Shown: positions 35,382 through 46,533 of the stretch, piece after piece
Layout of the letters: each line of letters begins with the position of its first letter
Numbering within the stretch: the first letter of the stretch is position 1
DNA from: Porogramme epimiltina
Taxonomy: Eukaryota > Basidiomycota > Agaricomycetes > Polyporales > Polyporaceae
Direction: 5' to 3'
DNA length: 64,000 bases
Assembly: GCA_900155495.1 (NCBI GenBank)
Contig: FTLJ01000085.1
Location: forward strand, 1-64,000
Translations under genes and position numbers: made by a program
The notes under the pieces: model-generated
What the model was told of the DNA's origin: nothing
Database searches by the model: none
What the model saw: the letters and a program-made list of their open reading frames with translations, nothing else

Positions 35382-37379
35382 ATGCGGTCGCCGGTGGTAT
35401 TCCTCGTCACAACTGCTGCGTTCTTCCCGACATACGCATTCCAGCTCCCGTTCAACATCCAGCTCCCCTTCTTCTCCTCGGGCTCCCAAGCACCGCTCAT
35501 TGCTCCTGCCGAACCGGCGGACGCGCCCATTCCGAACCGCATCGCTATCATTGGGGCCGGAGCGGGAGGCTCATCCGCGGCGTTCTGGGTATCCAAGGCA
35601 AAGGAGAGATTCGGCCTCGACGTAGAAGTCGATGTTTATGACAAGAACACGTACATTGGTGGCCGTGAGTGTACAGCTCCTACCCACCCTCTTACTTCAA
35701 TATGATGTGTGTGCGCGTTGTCCTCGGACTCATTCCGACCACTCTCTTGACAGGCAGCACAGTCGTGTCTCCGTACGATAACCTCCAGCCCATCGAGCTG
35801 GGCGGATCCATCTTCGTGAAGGCCAACAAGAACCTATGGCGCGCAGTGGAAGAATTTGGTCTGGAGCGTTCAGACTTTGAGGACGAGAAAAGTGTGATGG
35901 GCATTTGGGACGGGCAAGAGTTTGTGCTGACGGTACGTCTAGTTTCCGTTCTATATGTACTCCGGCTCTAACGTTCTCTCAGACAGGAGGCTCCAGCTTC
36001 TACAGCGACTGGCTGGACAAGATCAAGATTCTGTGGCGATATGGATATAATGCGCCCTCAAAAACTCAAGCTCTGTGAGTAGGAATTGTAAAGTCTTCGG
36101 TGCTGCGGCTTATGTACCTGTTGTAGTGTTGGCGAGATGATCGACGGTTTCTTGAAACTATATGAGCCTTCGACGCCCCGGTGGTCGAACATCTCGCAGG
36201 TGGTCTCTGAAATGGGCTGGGATGATGTCGTTGCAAAAAGCATGTCGGAATATCTGGACTTTCAAGGTATAGACAGGCGGTGGACGCGGGAGCTTGTGGA
36301 GGCTGCGACAAGGGTCAACTACGGCCAGGTGTGTGTCTTAGCTCACTCTACAAACCCCCAATATTCTTATTGCGGTCCCGCACTTCGACATTAGAATGCC
36401 GACAAGATCCATGCGCTCGAAGGTCTTGTTTCCCTTGCCGCATCGGGTGCTGCGAGTGTGAAGGGCGGTAACTACCAGATCTTCAAGCACTTCTTGGAAG
36501 CCTCGAACGCGTCGTTGTACCTCAATACCACTGTAAGTCACGGTTTTCACATGCACCGCCATAGGCTTAACTATGAAATGCCAGGTGAAATCGGTGACAC
36601 GCGCGGCTTCGGGCGCCTGGGTTATCCACTCCGCTGCGTCGCAGAAGCCCCGCACCTACCGCTCTGTCATCCTCGCGGCTCCCTACCATCAGACCGGGAT
36701 CTCGTTCTCGAACGAAGCACTTGTCGCGCAGGTCCCCTCGCAGCCTTACGTGCATCTGCACGTCACGCTCCTCACCACCCTCTCCTCGGTACCCAACCCG
36801 GCCTACTTCGGCCTCAAGAGCGGCACGCCGACGATGGTGCTCACCACGTTCGAGGGTGTGCGCCAGCGGGGCGAGCCGGCGCCGGAGTTTAACTCACTGA
36901 GCTACCACGGGGCCTACAGCATGTCTGAGGGCAACTCGTCCAACACCACGGCCGAAGAGGGCCGCGAGCAAAAGTCGGACAGCAAGCTGTCCGTGGTGAA
37001 AATCTTCTCGGAGGAGCGCGTCGAGGACGCATGGCTCGAGCAGATGTTCGGCAGCGTCGACTGGGTGCTCAGGAAGGAGTGGGAGGCGTACCCGGTGCTG
37101 CCGCCCACGTCAGAGTTCCCGCCCGTGAAACTCGCGGAAGGGCTCTACTATGTCAACGCCTTCGAGCCGTACGTCCATGGCTGTGCTGCACACCGCACGA
37201 CGGTATCTGACGGAACTTGCAGGCTTATCTCGACCATGGAGACAGAGACGATCGCTTCGCGGAATGTGGTGGAGCTGCTAATGAAAGAGCAGTACGATGC
37301 CGGCTTGTGTCCGCCGCGAGCGGAGGAAGACGCCGAGGCTCCGTTGAAGGACGACTTTGTCTACGGTTGGGATTGCTGA
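35382..37379 (+). CDS. prenylcysteine oxidase/lyase
   Basis: Seven exons (35382-35664, 35754-35932, 35983-36074, 36127-36328, 36395-36532, 36585-37168, 37223-37379) give 544 residues. The family uses FAD and oxygen to free cysteine from farnesyl- or geranylgeranyl-cysteine when prenylated proteins are degraded. A hydrophobic signal peptide (about 1-20) precedes the dinucleotide-binding GAGAGGSS at 58-65. Next come the family region IELGGSIFVKANKNL, the long helical segment NYGQNADKIHALEGLVSLAASGAASVKGG and the FAD-domain strand VILAAPYHQTGI. N-glycosylation sequons (NAS, NTT, NSS) suit a secretory or vacuolar location. Length is close to animal PCYOX1. The neighbours give no pathway hint. Confidence 0.92.
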
Positions 37380-37839
37380 TTGTTGAAGGCCCGGAAGACG
37401 GCTCGGCTCGCATGTTGTGTGGTTCCCCCAGTTTCCCTGTCGTGGTGTGTTCATATGATTCCTTGGATGTACATTACTGCTATGCACCTAGTACTATGTA
37501 TTTGCTTTCGATTCAGGTTTAGTAAGTACTCGATGGCGGGGCACGCCTCTGTGGGCACTCCGCCGCGTGTCTGGGCGCGGTGTGATGCAATGACGTAGTT
37601 AGTCACGTGTTGTGACGGGAACGCGTCAAGGTCGCATCTGATTGGAGGAGCGGACCCTCCCTCGGGTGTTATTGACTCGCGAGTCCCAAGCACTACGACT
37701 TATCGACATCAACGGCGCACTATAAACACCATCTACGATGCTGCCTCTCCCTGAGACAATCCATCAAGGTTCTCCTGCTCTATATCTCCGGAACACCAGA
37801 TCAACGCCTACAAGCTTGAAGTGGAGTTGGATGCGTTCA

Positions 37840-40800
37840 GAGGCTGGTTGCTAGCCTCTGGTGGGGGCTAACATGTCAACCATTCAAACCCCATCCAGCC
37901 CCCGGCTCATGTCCAGTCCATCTCCCCGCCTTCTCCCCTCTCTCCTGTGTTCCCCTTCTCGACTCCACTCCCCTGCTATTTCAACATCGCTATCCCACCC
38001 ATCATGTTCTTCAAACTCTTCCACCGAACTCCCAACACTCGCCCCCCATCCCGCAAGTTCCGCAAGACTCCCAAGGCACCCGAATCCCCCCTTCTCGTTC
38101 AAGTAGAGCACTCCACCATCGTCGAGACAGACAGTGGCGTCCTAGGACACGAGGACGCTCGCAAACATCTTGTTTCCGACGATTACTGTAGCCCCGTAAG
38201 TCTCACGATCTAACATTCATCCGACCCTGCGTTTGGCTTACTGTGAGGGACAGGAGAAGGGAAAGCCTTGGTGTGCGCCGTGGGCAGATGCACCATCTCC
38301 CACCCCGTCAAGTGTGGCGACCCTCATAGGCACTCCTCCCCTCGGAAAGAAGGACGACGCGTCGGAAGACACTGAGAGCCCGTCTATCGCTCATCTTCCC
38401 CCGCCGACGGTCGCCTCTCTCCCCTGTCCCGAGGCAGCGGACATCACTAGTGAATGCCTCACGTCCGCGTTCAAGATGGACGTCTTCGACGATGAAGATC
38501 ACGATGAAGACTACGATGAAGAAGACGAGGAAGAAGACCTTTCTGCATACGCCGCTGCTGCCGCCTCCCCCAGCCCACCGCCTCCTCGTAAGCTTACCAC
38601 GAAGGACCTCCGCATCATTCGCACTCTCGGATTCGGCGCATACGGCTACGTCCTCAAGGTCCAGCATCGCATCACGGGCAAGATCTACGCCCTCAAGATG
38701 GTCTCGAAAGCGAGTACGTCAATCGAGGACGACACGAAGGTGATGGAGGAGCAAGCGATCATGCGAATGGTGGAGGGGGACCCGAGGTTCATCCAGCTCC
38801 GTGCTAGCTTTGAGGATGAGGACCGTTTCTACTACCTCATGGTCCGTCCTTCCTTCTCCACCATCTTCACCTCATCCTAACCAGTACGTGCAGGACGTGA
38901 TGCCTGGAGGAGATCTGAAGGAGAAGATGGCAATGTCGGAGAAGATGCCGGAGGACGAGGCACGGCGGATCTTTGGCTCTCTTGTGAGTGTACTCTGCTT
39001 CATAGCTGAGCCAAGTTCTCACATGAATGGGCAGGCATTGGGGATGAAGAGGCTGCACGAGATGGGAATCGTTCACCGCGACTTCAAGCCTGACAACGTC
39101 CTGTTCGATGCTCATGACCAGCCTGTGATCGCCGACTTTGGTATCGCTTCCAGGGTCGGGCCCGACAGCACGGTGAGCGGGTCGTGTGGGACGGCGATGT
39201 ACGCTCCCCCTGAACAGCTTGCGGGAGCCCCATGCTCGGCGAAGGTGGACGTATGGGCGTGGGCGATGTCGCTTGGTGAAGCGGTTGATGGAAGGGTATG
39301 TGACATCGGCGCTGGGTTTCAAAGCTACTTGGGGGGGCTGACGATGGTTTCGTAGCCTCTATTTGGGACCGGGGAGTGCGAGTACGCGGATGAGGTCCGG
39401 GACTGCGTGGAGAAAGGGTCGGTGCTCATTGACGGGGACGCGAGCGACGAGTTTTTCGACCTGCTTTGCATGGTAAGCACTCCTACGTTCCAGTTTCGAG
39501 GTGTTCTGACAGGGTGGTTTGGTGAGCAGTGCTTGGTGAAGGACCCGTCTCGGCGGCCTGGGTGGGATGAGATTATGCAACACCCGTGGTTCGACGGCTT
39601 GTATGTTCCAACGTCACCGTGTTCATAACCATGTACTGACATTGATGACCAGCGACTGGGATGAGTCACGGAAGGACCCTCCTGCGGCGGTGCTTGACGA
39701 GCGTGATTCTGAGCCTGTAAGTGCCGTTTTTCATCATGTTCATTTCCTTTGTTGACCCCTCCTCGCTGCTAGACATTGGACATTGCCCAGATCAAGTTCG
39801 CTGATGCATACCCCGACGGGGAAGAGCCCCACCCTGAATTCACCTGGGTTTCTCCCGAGCTCGCTATCCTTGCGCCCTCTACCGTCGCCGCCACTGTGCC
39901 TTGCATCGACCGAACCACCTCCATCGTCTCAATCGCCTCCCCTGCCTCGTGGACCACCCTTCACGCCGGCGGCTGGCCTCTACCTGCCCTCAAGGACAAC
40001 TTCGTCCTATGCCCCGGCCCTCAGTCCAGCCCGGAACCCATCATCCCTGCTGTCATCAACCCACCGCACTGGGGTGCGCACACCCCTCAATCGTGCGTCA
40101 TCGAGTACATGGACGACCCCACGCTGTTCGAGCTTGCATCGCCTCCGACCACCGCCGCGATCCCCAGCGTCTGGACGAACATGGACAAGATCTCGGCCCG
40201 CGCTGTTTCCTGCCGCCCTGTTCGACGTCTCACCTTGAGCACGTCTGCGCCGTGGAGGTGCCTCGACTCTGACGAGCCTCACCTTGGCACCCTACCTGTG
40301 CGCTCTCGATTTCATGTCCCTGCACCGGCGCTGGACCCTGTCGTTGACACCTCGAGCTCCGTGTCTCCGATCCCTGATACCCCTTCGCACTCAGTTCCAG
40401 TATCATCCATCTCGCGTAGTACCCGACCATCGCAGTCTGCGATCGTTCCTACTCTCCCGGCCTCGTCCTTGTCAACATCCTCGACATCCTCGCTGCCACC
40501 GCCTTCTGCTCTCCTGTCCCCGGTCGTCTGGGACCCCACCGCCACCTTCTCGCCCGACATCTCGTCCAACATCTCTTCAAACTCATATTCGTCGCTCATG
40601 CAAGAGTCTCTTCTATCTCCCCCCCTTCAGTCTAGCCCATCTCATGGTCCCATTCTTGTCTACCCGTCCTCGTCTACTGCTAGTTACGCCCGGTCTCCGT
40701 CTTGTCTCGTCGATTCTATCGACGTCTTGTCATCTTCTATTCCTCCGCCGCCTCTATCTCCGTCTCCTGTCCCTGCCGTCTGGACTCATGCGGACGAGAT

Positions 40801-42110
40801 CCTTCGTCAGTCTAGTCTTCGACCCTCGGCCCGGCTTCTCATCTCTATACACCAGAGGCCCACCGACTCGTCTCCGCTCTGTGCTTCATCTCAGCGCACT
40901 CAACCCTGTCCCTCGAAGGCTGCGCGCTCTAGTATCTCCGACTCGGCCAACGTCTCGCCATCCTCTGCTTTGTCTTCCTTGCGGGTCACCCAGTCTGCTT
41001 CTTCCTCTGACGGACTCATCGTCGTCAAGACCATGGACAGCTCAACACTCTCGTCTGCCTTACTCGACTCCACGCTGGCTATTCCGAACCCCTGGGCTCT
41101 AGCGGACGACGTCTCATCCTCTGATATCTCCTTGGCCCACTCCACCAGCTCAGTCTGGTTGCCATCGTCTTCAACTCATCTCGTGTCAATGGGCTCATCT
41201 TTCGGCCTTTCGAAGGACGGATTTACGCTCCGCTCCCGACTTCGACCCAGCCCTTCTCACCACGCTGTGATCGTCGACATCCCCGCGTGCGACAGTGCGA
41301 TGTTGTCACAGTCTTGCACCGTTCAGTTCTGCGACGACCCGGAGCCCCTGCCAACGTCCACCGCTACGATACCCAGCGTCTGGACTCGTGTGGACGAGGT
41401 CTGCTCTGCTCGACGACCCCCATTTTGTTTTTCTTTGAAGACGCTCGCCGACTCGTCCTGCCCCAGCGCCTCATCGGTGCGCTCTGGACACCACTCTTTG
41501 ACGCCCGCACCCACTGGCGTCTACGACTCATCCAGCACCTCGCCGATCCCCGACTCACTCTCCGGCTGGGACGAGGTCCTGTCCGTCGTCGCCGACATCG
41601 GCATCACCCTCGACGTTGACGATGTTGACTCGATTCTCTTCGACTCTGCCGACGCCAGCTCTATCCTTGTCTACCCCGACGACCAAGACTCGCCTCCGAC
41701 GCCGTCCACCACGTCCTCGCCCTCATGCTCTTCCCCGACGTCGATCCTCGACTCCGTCTTCTCGCGCACGTCCGGCGCCATCGGATTGCCGTCGAAGTCG
41801 GACACGAGCGGGAGGCCCAACACGGACGTGACTGACTGCGCTTCACATGGAGGCGGTCGCACACCCCCCGCAGGCGTGCCGTGGACGAAGCGTCTGCGGG
41901 GGTGGTGGTTGCGGCTTCGCGGTACCACCGCGAGGCCGTAGCCCTAGATTTGAAACACCAAAAACACCACATAATGATACCCCATAACCCGAAAAACATG
42001 TCATAGCTGTCTCTTGTAACCTCACCTCATCGATACCTTACACCACCCACCTCCGTACACTAGTTTGTATGGTTGATCCGATGCTCCTCAATATTGCTGT
42101 ATATATGAGG
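37840..42110. repeat. left arm of large inverted duplication
   Basis: About 4.2 kb that matches the reverse complement of about 48820-53070 through a whole gene, its introns and both flanks. The inner edge fades near 42110, just after a shared stretch ending in a GGTTGATCCGA-type sequence; the outer edge lies near a shared AGGCTGG/CCAGCCT-type sequence. Edges are estimated by eye. Identity is high in coding parts and lower in introns and flanks. Confidence 0.85.
38004..41941 (+). CDS. Ser/Thr kinase with long Ser/Thr/Pro-rich C-terminus, copy A
   Basis: Eight exons (38004-38195, 38254-38841, 38894-38983, 39035-39295, 39356-39472, 39530-39600, 39653-39716, 39773-41941) give 1183 residues. An acidic tract (FDDEDHDEDYDEEDEEED) precedes the kinase domain, which has the glycine loop GFGAYG (190-195), ALK Lys 212, HRDFKPDN with Asp 306, DFG at 324-326 and a proper APPEQLAG. 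All key residues are present. The C-terminal 720 residues come from one exon and are low-complexity, but they hold four spaced copies of an IPSVWT-type motif and a longer internal repeat. They end in a basic, Trp-rich tail (WTKRLRGWWLRLRG). The substrate is unknown. The closest relative is copy B in the opposite arm. Confidence 0.88.
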
Positions 42111-42378
42111 TGCATTGGAAATACGATGTTGAATCCTCTCACTACTTGAACTCATCCGGTTCTCTTCGTGAAATGCTCGCGACCGACCAGCGACCACCGC
42201 CCACTCGAGTCGTAACTTTCTATTATTGGATCACGTGATCCCAATGGAGCTACGTCATTGGCCCGGCGCTTGGATGTATCAAGTTCATGTCGTGACGCTC
42301 ACTCGGAAGATTTCTCGTTCCGGCCTGCCGGGGCCTCGACACGACTTTTAAAACGCTCCGCTGCGACTTCGGATTGGA

Positions 42379-43105
42379 ATGATGGACCACACAGCTCCTT
42401 CAGATGGCGGTGAACAACAAGAGACAAACAAAAGGGATCACCAGATGCTCGAGGTCGAAGACGAGGATCAACGTCAAGAGCGCATTCGTACGTGCCTCCC
42501 AATGGCCATCCGAGCTGCATACGTTCGCCTATACACCTAACGTATATGCGTAGAGGATCTATTTTCTAGGCTTAACGCCGCCCCGCCAGCGTCAGCGCGC
42601 TCGCCACCGCCCGCTACCGCAGCCCAGCGGCCGCTTGACTTTGGGGATAGGAGCACCTTCCCCGTAGCCCCACCCCTCGAACGTAAGCCATAGCTTTCCC
42701 GCGTCCCGCACAAGCACTGAAGACACGACCCTATCTTCCGCCCCCCAACAGTGCTGTCGCGCGTCCAGGCGTTCCTGCCCGAGCTCGCCGCGTCCAACGC
42801 CGACCTCCTGCAGCGCGCGCGCGAAGACCCTGCGAGCGTCGACATCGAGCACCTGGGCCCCGCGGGCTCGACCCGCTACATCGAGATGGTGCGTCCGCGC
42901 CGCCCCCTGGCCCCTGGACGCGCGCGATGCCGTGCGCCCAGGGTGCTGCTGGGGGCAGATTGCGATCTGCCCGTCGCTGGCTGATTTTGATTTTCGATCT
43001 GATCGTGCAGAACCTCGGCCTCGGGGTGTTCGAGCAGCGCGGCGCGATGCCTGCGGGGGCGAATATACCCGTTGCGGATGTCGACCTCGACGCGCGGATG
43101 GCGGA

Positions 43106-43144
<39 letters not shown>

Positions 43145-43358
43145 TGAAGACGACTCCGATTCTGACGAGGACACATCAAGCACATCTTCAGGCACCTCGA
43201 CGTCCGACTCGGACAGCGACTCGAGCGCAGACGCAGACACAGACGCGGACGCGCCACGCCCCATGAGGCCGCTGCCCCAGCGGGGCAGGAGCGGCGCGGG
43301 CCCGGCGATAGTCGTCCTTTCCTCAGCCCCTTCCAAGAGCAACCATCGCGCCCCCTGA
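42379..43358 (+). CDS. NOPCHAP1 / DUF4598-like protein
   Basis: Four exons (42379-42487, 42554-42682, 42752-42888, 43011-43358) give 240 residues. The core LLSRVQAFLPELAASNADLL, then SVDIEHLG, RYIEMNLGLGVFEQR, is the DUF4598 signature of the NOPCHAP1 family. In animals this family helps deliver NOP58 to the R2TP chaperone for box C/D snoRNP assembly. A long acidic and Ser/Asp-rich tail follows (an ED run, then SSTSSGTSTSDSDSDSS), as is common in the family. The third intron is longer than usual here (122 nt). It lies between the two arms of the inverted duplication. The 3' end is less sure: another splice could extend the protein past 43358. Confidence 0.82.
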
Positions 43359-44336
43359 CGCCGCCCCCCTCCTTCCCTGCCTGTCCCCCCGCGTTCCGTC
43401 ATGTACCGATTGCCACGCCTGTCCCCCAGGGCGTTCGAACGATGATTATGGCTCGCGGGCTCCCACTGCGCACGGACGAGCGCGCGCTCGCGAAGGCCCC
43501 GGTATCTTCAAGGCGCGCACGCTTGGCGGGCGGCAGCGGCGCGGGCGTAGTGTGGAGCGTGGAGGCGTACAATATGGCACATCTTCTATTTCGTGGCCGC
43601 GGGCGGGCGCATGCGGCGCCGCCGCGTCTATCTATGATACAGTACGGGTGGGAACCACGCCCGCATCCGGAGGGCGGAGGCCCCAATAACTGATGTCGAT
43701 AAGTACACGCCGCGCAAGCGGGGCTCCGGGATCAAGAAGGGGCGGGGGAGAAGGCGAGATGTAAAGCTGTAGAACTGTAAAAACTGCGCAACAAATAGCG
43801 GGCACGGCGTGCGCGTACGTATGATGACATAGCGTGGCATGGCGTGGTGCGGTGCAGTGCGTGAAGAATGACGGGGGGAGACGGCCTTGGAGATACGAGC
43901 ATCAAGCATCCATATGCGTCGCCTGTAAACGGCGCAGCGCGGCGCGCCGGCGGTCGACGCCTTGCGAGGAAAGTAGCGTATAATAGGAGAGCAAGAATAA
44001 CCTGGCACGCGCGGCAGGAAAGCGCGTCGCGTGCGGATAGACGAGAGAGGGCGAGAGGCGAGAGGAGGCGAGAGAAGCGCAGTGTACACGAGAAGGACAG
44101 GAAAAATAGAAATGTGGCTGTATGGGGTTCGCGGTAGGTCGGCCGTGGGGCCGGGGTGAGAAAAAGGAGGGGTGCGGGAGTCGGGGTCGACCCGGCTCGG
44201 AGGTACTCAAGCGACGGAAAGAGTGTCGATACGCGTTCGAATTCTCCACTTGGGCGCGTTTACCACCCGAAGGCTCTGCGGGGAGAACGGGTTCCGGTTA
44301 GCATCTGAACAGGCCGGCGCCGGCGTGGGATACTAC
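43359..44336. other. GC-rich spacer between convergent genes; ambiguous open frames
   Basis: Two overlapping open frames of 83-95 codons lie at 43442-43693 (+) and 43686-43399 (-). The minus frame contains PAKRARLED and IIIVRTPWGTG and looks slightly protein-like, but neither frame has a recognisable family. Either could be UTR of the neighbours. Nothing else was recognised before the reductase stop at 44337. Confidence 0.35.
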
Positions 44337-46533
44337 TCACTCTTCGTGCAGCTCGATGCCGCCGATTGTCTTGCGGCGCTCGGGGTCGAAGGCGCCAACC
44401 GCCTTGCGCACGCCCTCGGCGAGGCTCGTCGGGCCACACACGCCGACAATGACGCCCGTGAGCCCGCCTCCACCACGGCGGCGCTCGCGGCCGCCGGAGA
44501 AGAGCGCGGCGGAGCGGTCAACGCAGCTCGTGAGGATCTTGTCGAGCTTCGGGCGCGAGGGCGAGAGCGTGATGCCGGGCGGGAGCGCGCGGAACGCCTT
44601 CAGGGCCTCGGGCGACGCCGCGCGGGTGTAGAAGACGTTGATGCGGAGCGTCGCGTACGCGTCCTGCGCCTGGGCGAGGAGCGAGAAGAAGAGCGGGAGG
44701 AGCGGCGTGAGCGCCGCGGGGTCCTGCACCGTCCACACGAGCTCGATGTGGCGCACGCGCGAGCGGTACTCGAGGTCCTTCTTCATGAGGTCCTGCGCCG
44801 CCGCGAGCGCGAACGTGATACCGCTACCGCCCGCGACGAACATCGCGCCCGAGAAGCTGGAGAAGATGGCGTGGCCAGGGCCGCCGTAGGGGCCCTCGAT
44901 GACGACCTGGACGTGGCTCCCTACACCGTTCGCCTCGCCGTAGTCGGCGCGCTGCGCGAGCGAGTAGAGCTTGTTCGTCCAGTCGCCCGCCTTCTTGACC
45001 ATGAGGACGAGGCCCTCGCCGCTGGGGCAGCGGCTCACGCTCGCGATGGTGAACGGGTGCGACTCAGCCCAGCCGCGCCAGCCCATTCCGAGGCTGAGCA
45101 CGCGCAGGCGGACGTGCTGGCCCGCTCGCCAGCCCGCGTTGATCGCGGGCACCTCAACGCGCGTCATACCGAGCTCGGGGATAGGGCGGAGGCGGGCCAT
45201 CGCGACGCGCGACTTGACGAGGCGCAGGATGCGGTCGAAGCCGTAGATGCCGGCCGCGGTGAGCACGTAGGGCACCGAGACGGTGTAGTGCTCGCAGACC
45301 GCGACGCACATGATCACGGCGGCCGCGATGTGGGACGGGATGAAGATGCCGTTGTAGAACCGCTGCCTGACGAAGTCCGTCGAGAGGAGCAGGAGAAGGT
45401 CGGCGCAGACGAGCGCGACCATCCCCCACTGGAAGGTCGGAATCTGCATCTTGGCGGCGAAGGTGCCCGCGGAGGACCAAGTATAGACTGTTGAAGGGGG
45501 CCTCATCAGCGGGGCTCGGCTGCATGCGGACGAAATTGCTCACAGTAACCGATGGCGTGGACATTGGCAGCCAGAACGAAGATGCGACCGGCGAAACGGT
45601 GGAGGTAGTTCAACTGCGCCAAAACGGGGTCAGGACCAAGTACAACAGCAATTTGATACCCGGAACTGCGGTCGGAGCGGGAACGAGGAAGACGCCGAAA
45701 GGGAGGCGGAAGAGAACCGTGGTAAATTTCATGAACGGAAAACTCACCCTCTCGTATCCGAAGCCGATGAGGAGGCCCACGAGGTTGTTCTTGGTCCCGA
45801 GCGCGATGATCACCGGAATTTGGCTGACCGCGAGGAAGCCTGCGCGGACGGGGTCCGAGAGGGGGTTGGACATGTAGAGCCCGGCGTAGAGCATGAGGCC
45901 GAAGTAGGCGAGAATCATGAGCGTCTTGCCAACGGTCATGCCAGGCCGGACGCCGACACGAAGCCAGGCGGCGGGGGCGGGGAGCATCGTCGACCAGCCG
46001 GGCATGTGGGTGGGGACGTTCTGGCGGCGGCGCTCGCGGGCGGTGGCGGTCGAGGCCTTGCGCAGGACGTCGGCGTGGGTGACATACGTGTGCGATGCGT
46101 CCGTGGTCGGTCCGCCCCAAATTCCGTGGCCGTACGAGGTCGCGTGGTCTTCGTACGACTCGGGGCCGCCCTTGAGCTCGGGCATGTGGGCCGGGGAGAT
46201 GGGGGAGATGACATCCTGGCGTTTGGCGGGGAGGCGGGTGACGGAGGGCCTGTGGTCGAGGTAGATGGAGCGGAGGAAGTGGCCGTCTATCCACTCGCGC
46301 TTGTGGGTGAAGCGGATGGCAGCGCGGGGGAGAAGGAGAAGGAAGAAGAGGGCGACGGCGCAGAGAAGAACGATATCGATGTCGAAGAGGAAGACCGAGT
46401 TGTCGACGGCGGGGCCGGCGGGGGCCCCTCCTGCGGCACCTGCGGATGCAGCACCAGAGGAAGAGGAGGAGGAAGAGGAAGTTGCGTTGGTCGCCTGGGA
46501 GGCGTTTGTAGCGACGGCGGCGAGGAAGGACAT
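44337..46533 (-). CDS. ferric reductase-like transmembrane oxidoreductase (FRE/NOX family)
   Basis: Three exons (46533-45748, 45613-45544, 45487-44337) give 668 residues. A Ser/Ala-rich, N-glycosylation-prone N-terminus leads into several TM helices. Two heme-ligand His pairs are spaced as expected: His 267/His 281 (LNYLHRFAGR, NVHAIGY) and His 338/His 352 (IPSHIAA, CEHYTV), 14 residues apart in each pair. The FAD-binding HPFTIAS starts at 429. The NAD(P)H domain has GPYGGPG, VAGGSGITFALA and a C-terminal VCGPTSLAEGV. Such proteins move electrons across the membrane to reduce ferric or cupric ions before uptake. The gene lies inside the inverted duplication. No partner permease or multicopper oxidase is nearby. 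Confidence 0.92.

Noticed and set aside
43399..43693. Overlapping open frames on both strands after the NOPCHAP1-like gene
   Set aside because: Very GC-rich DNA gives long frames by chance; no domain, and no intron context that picks one strand.
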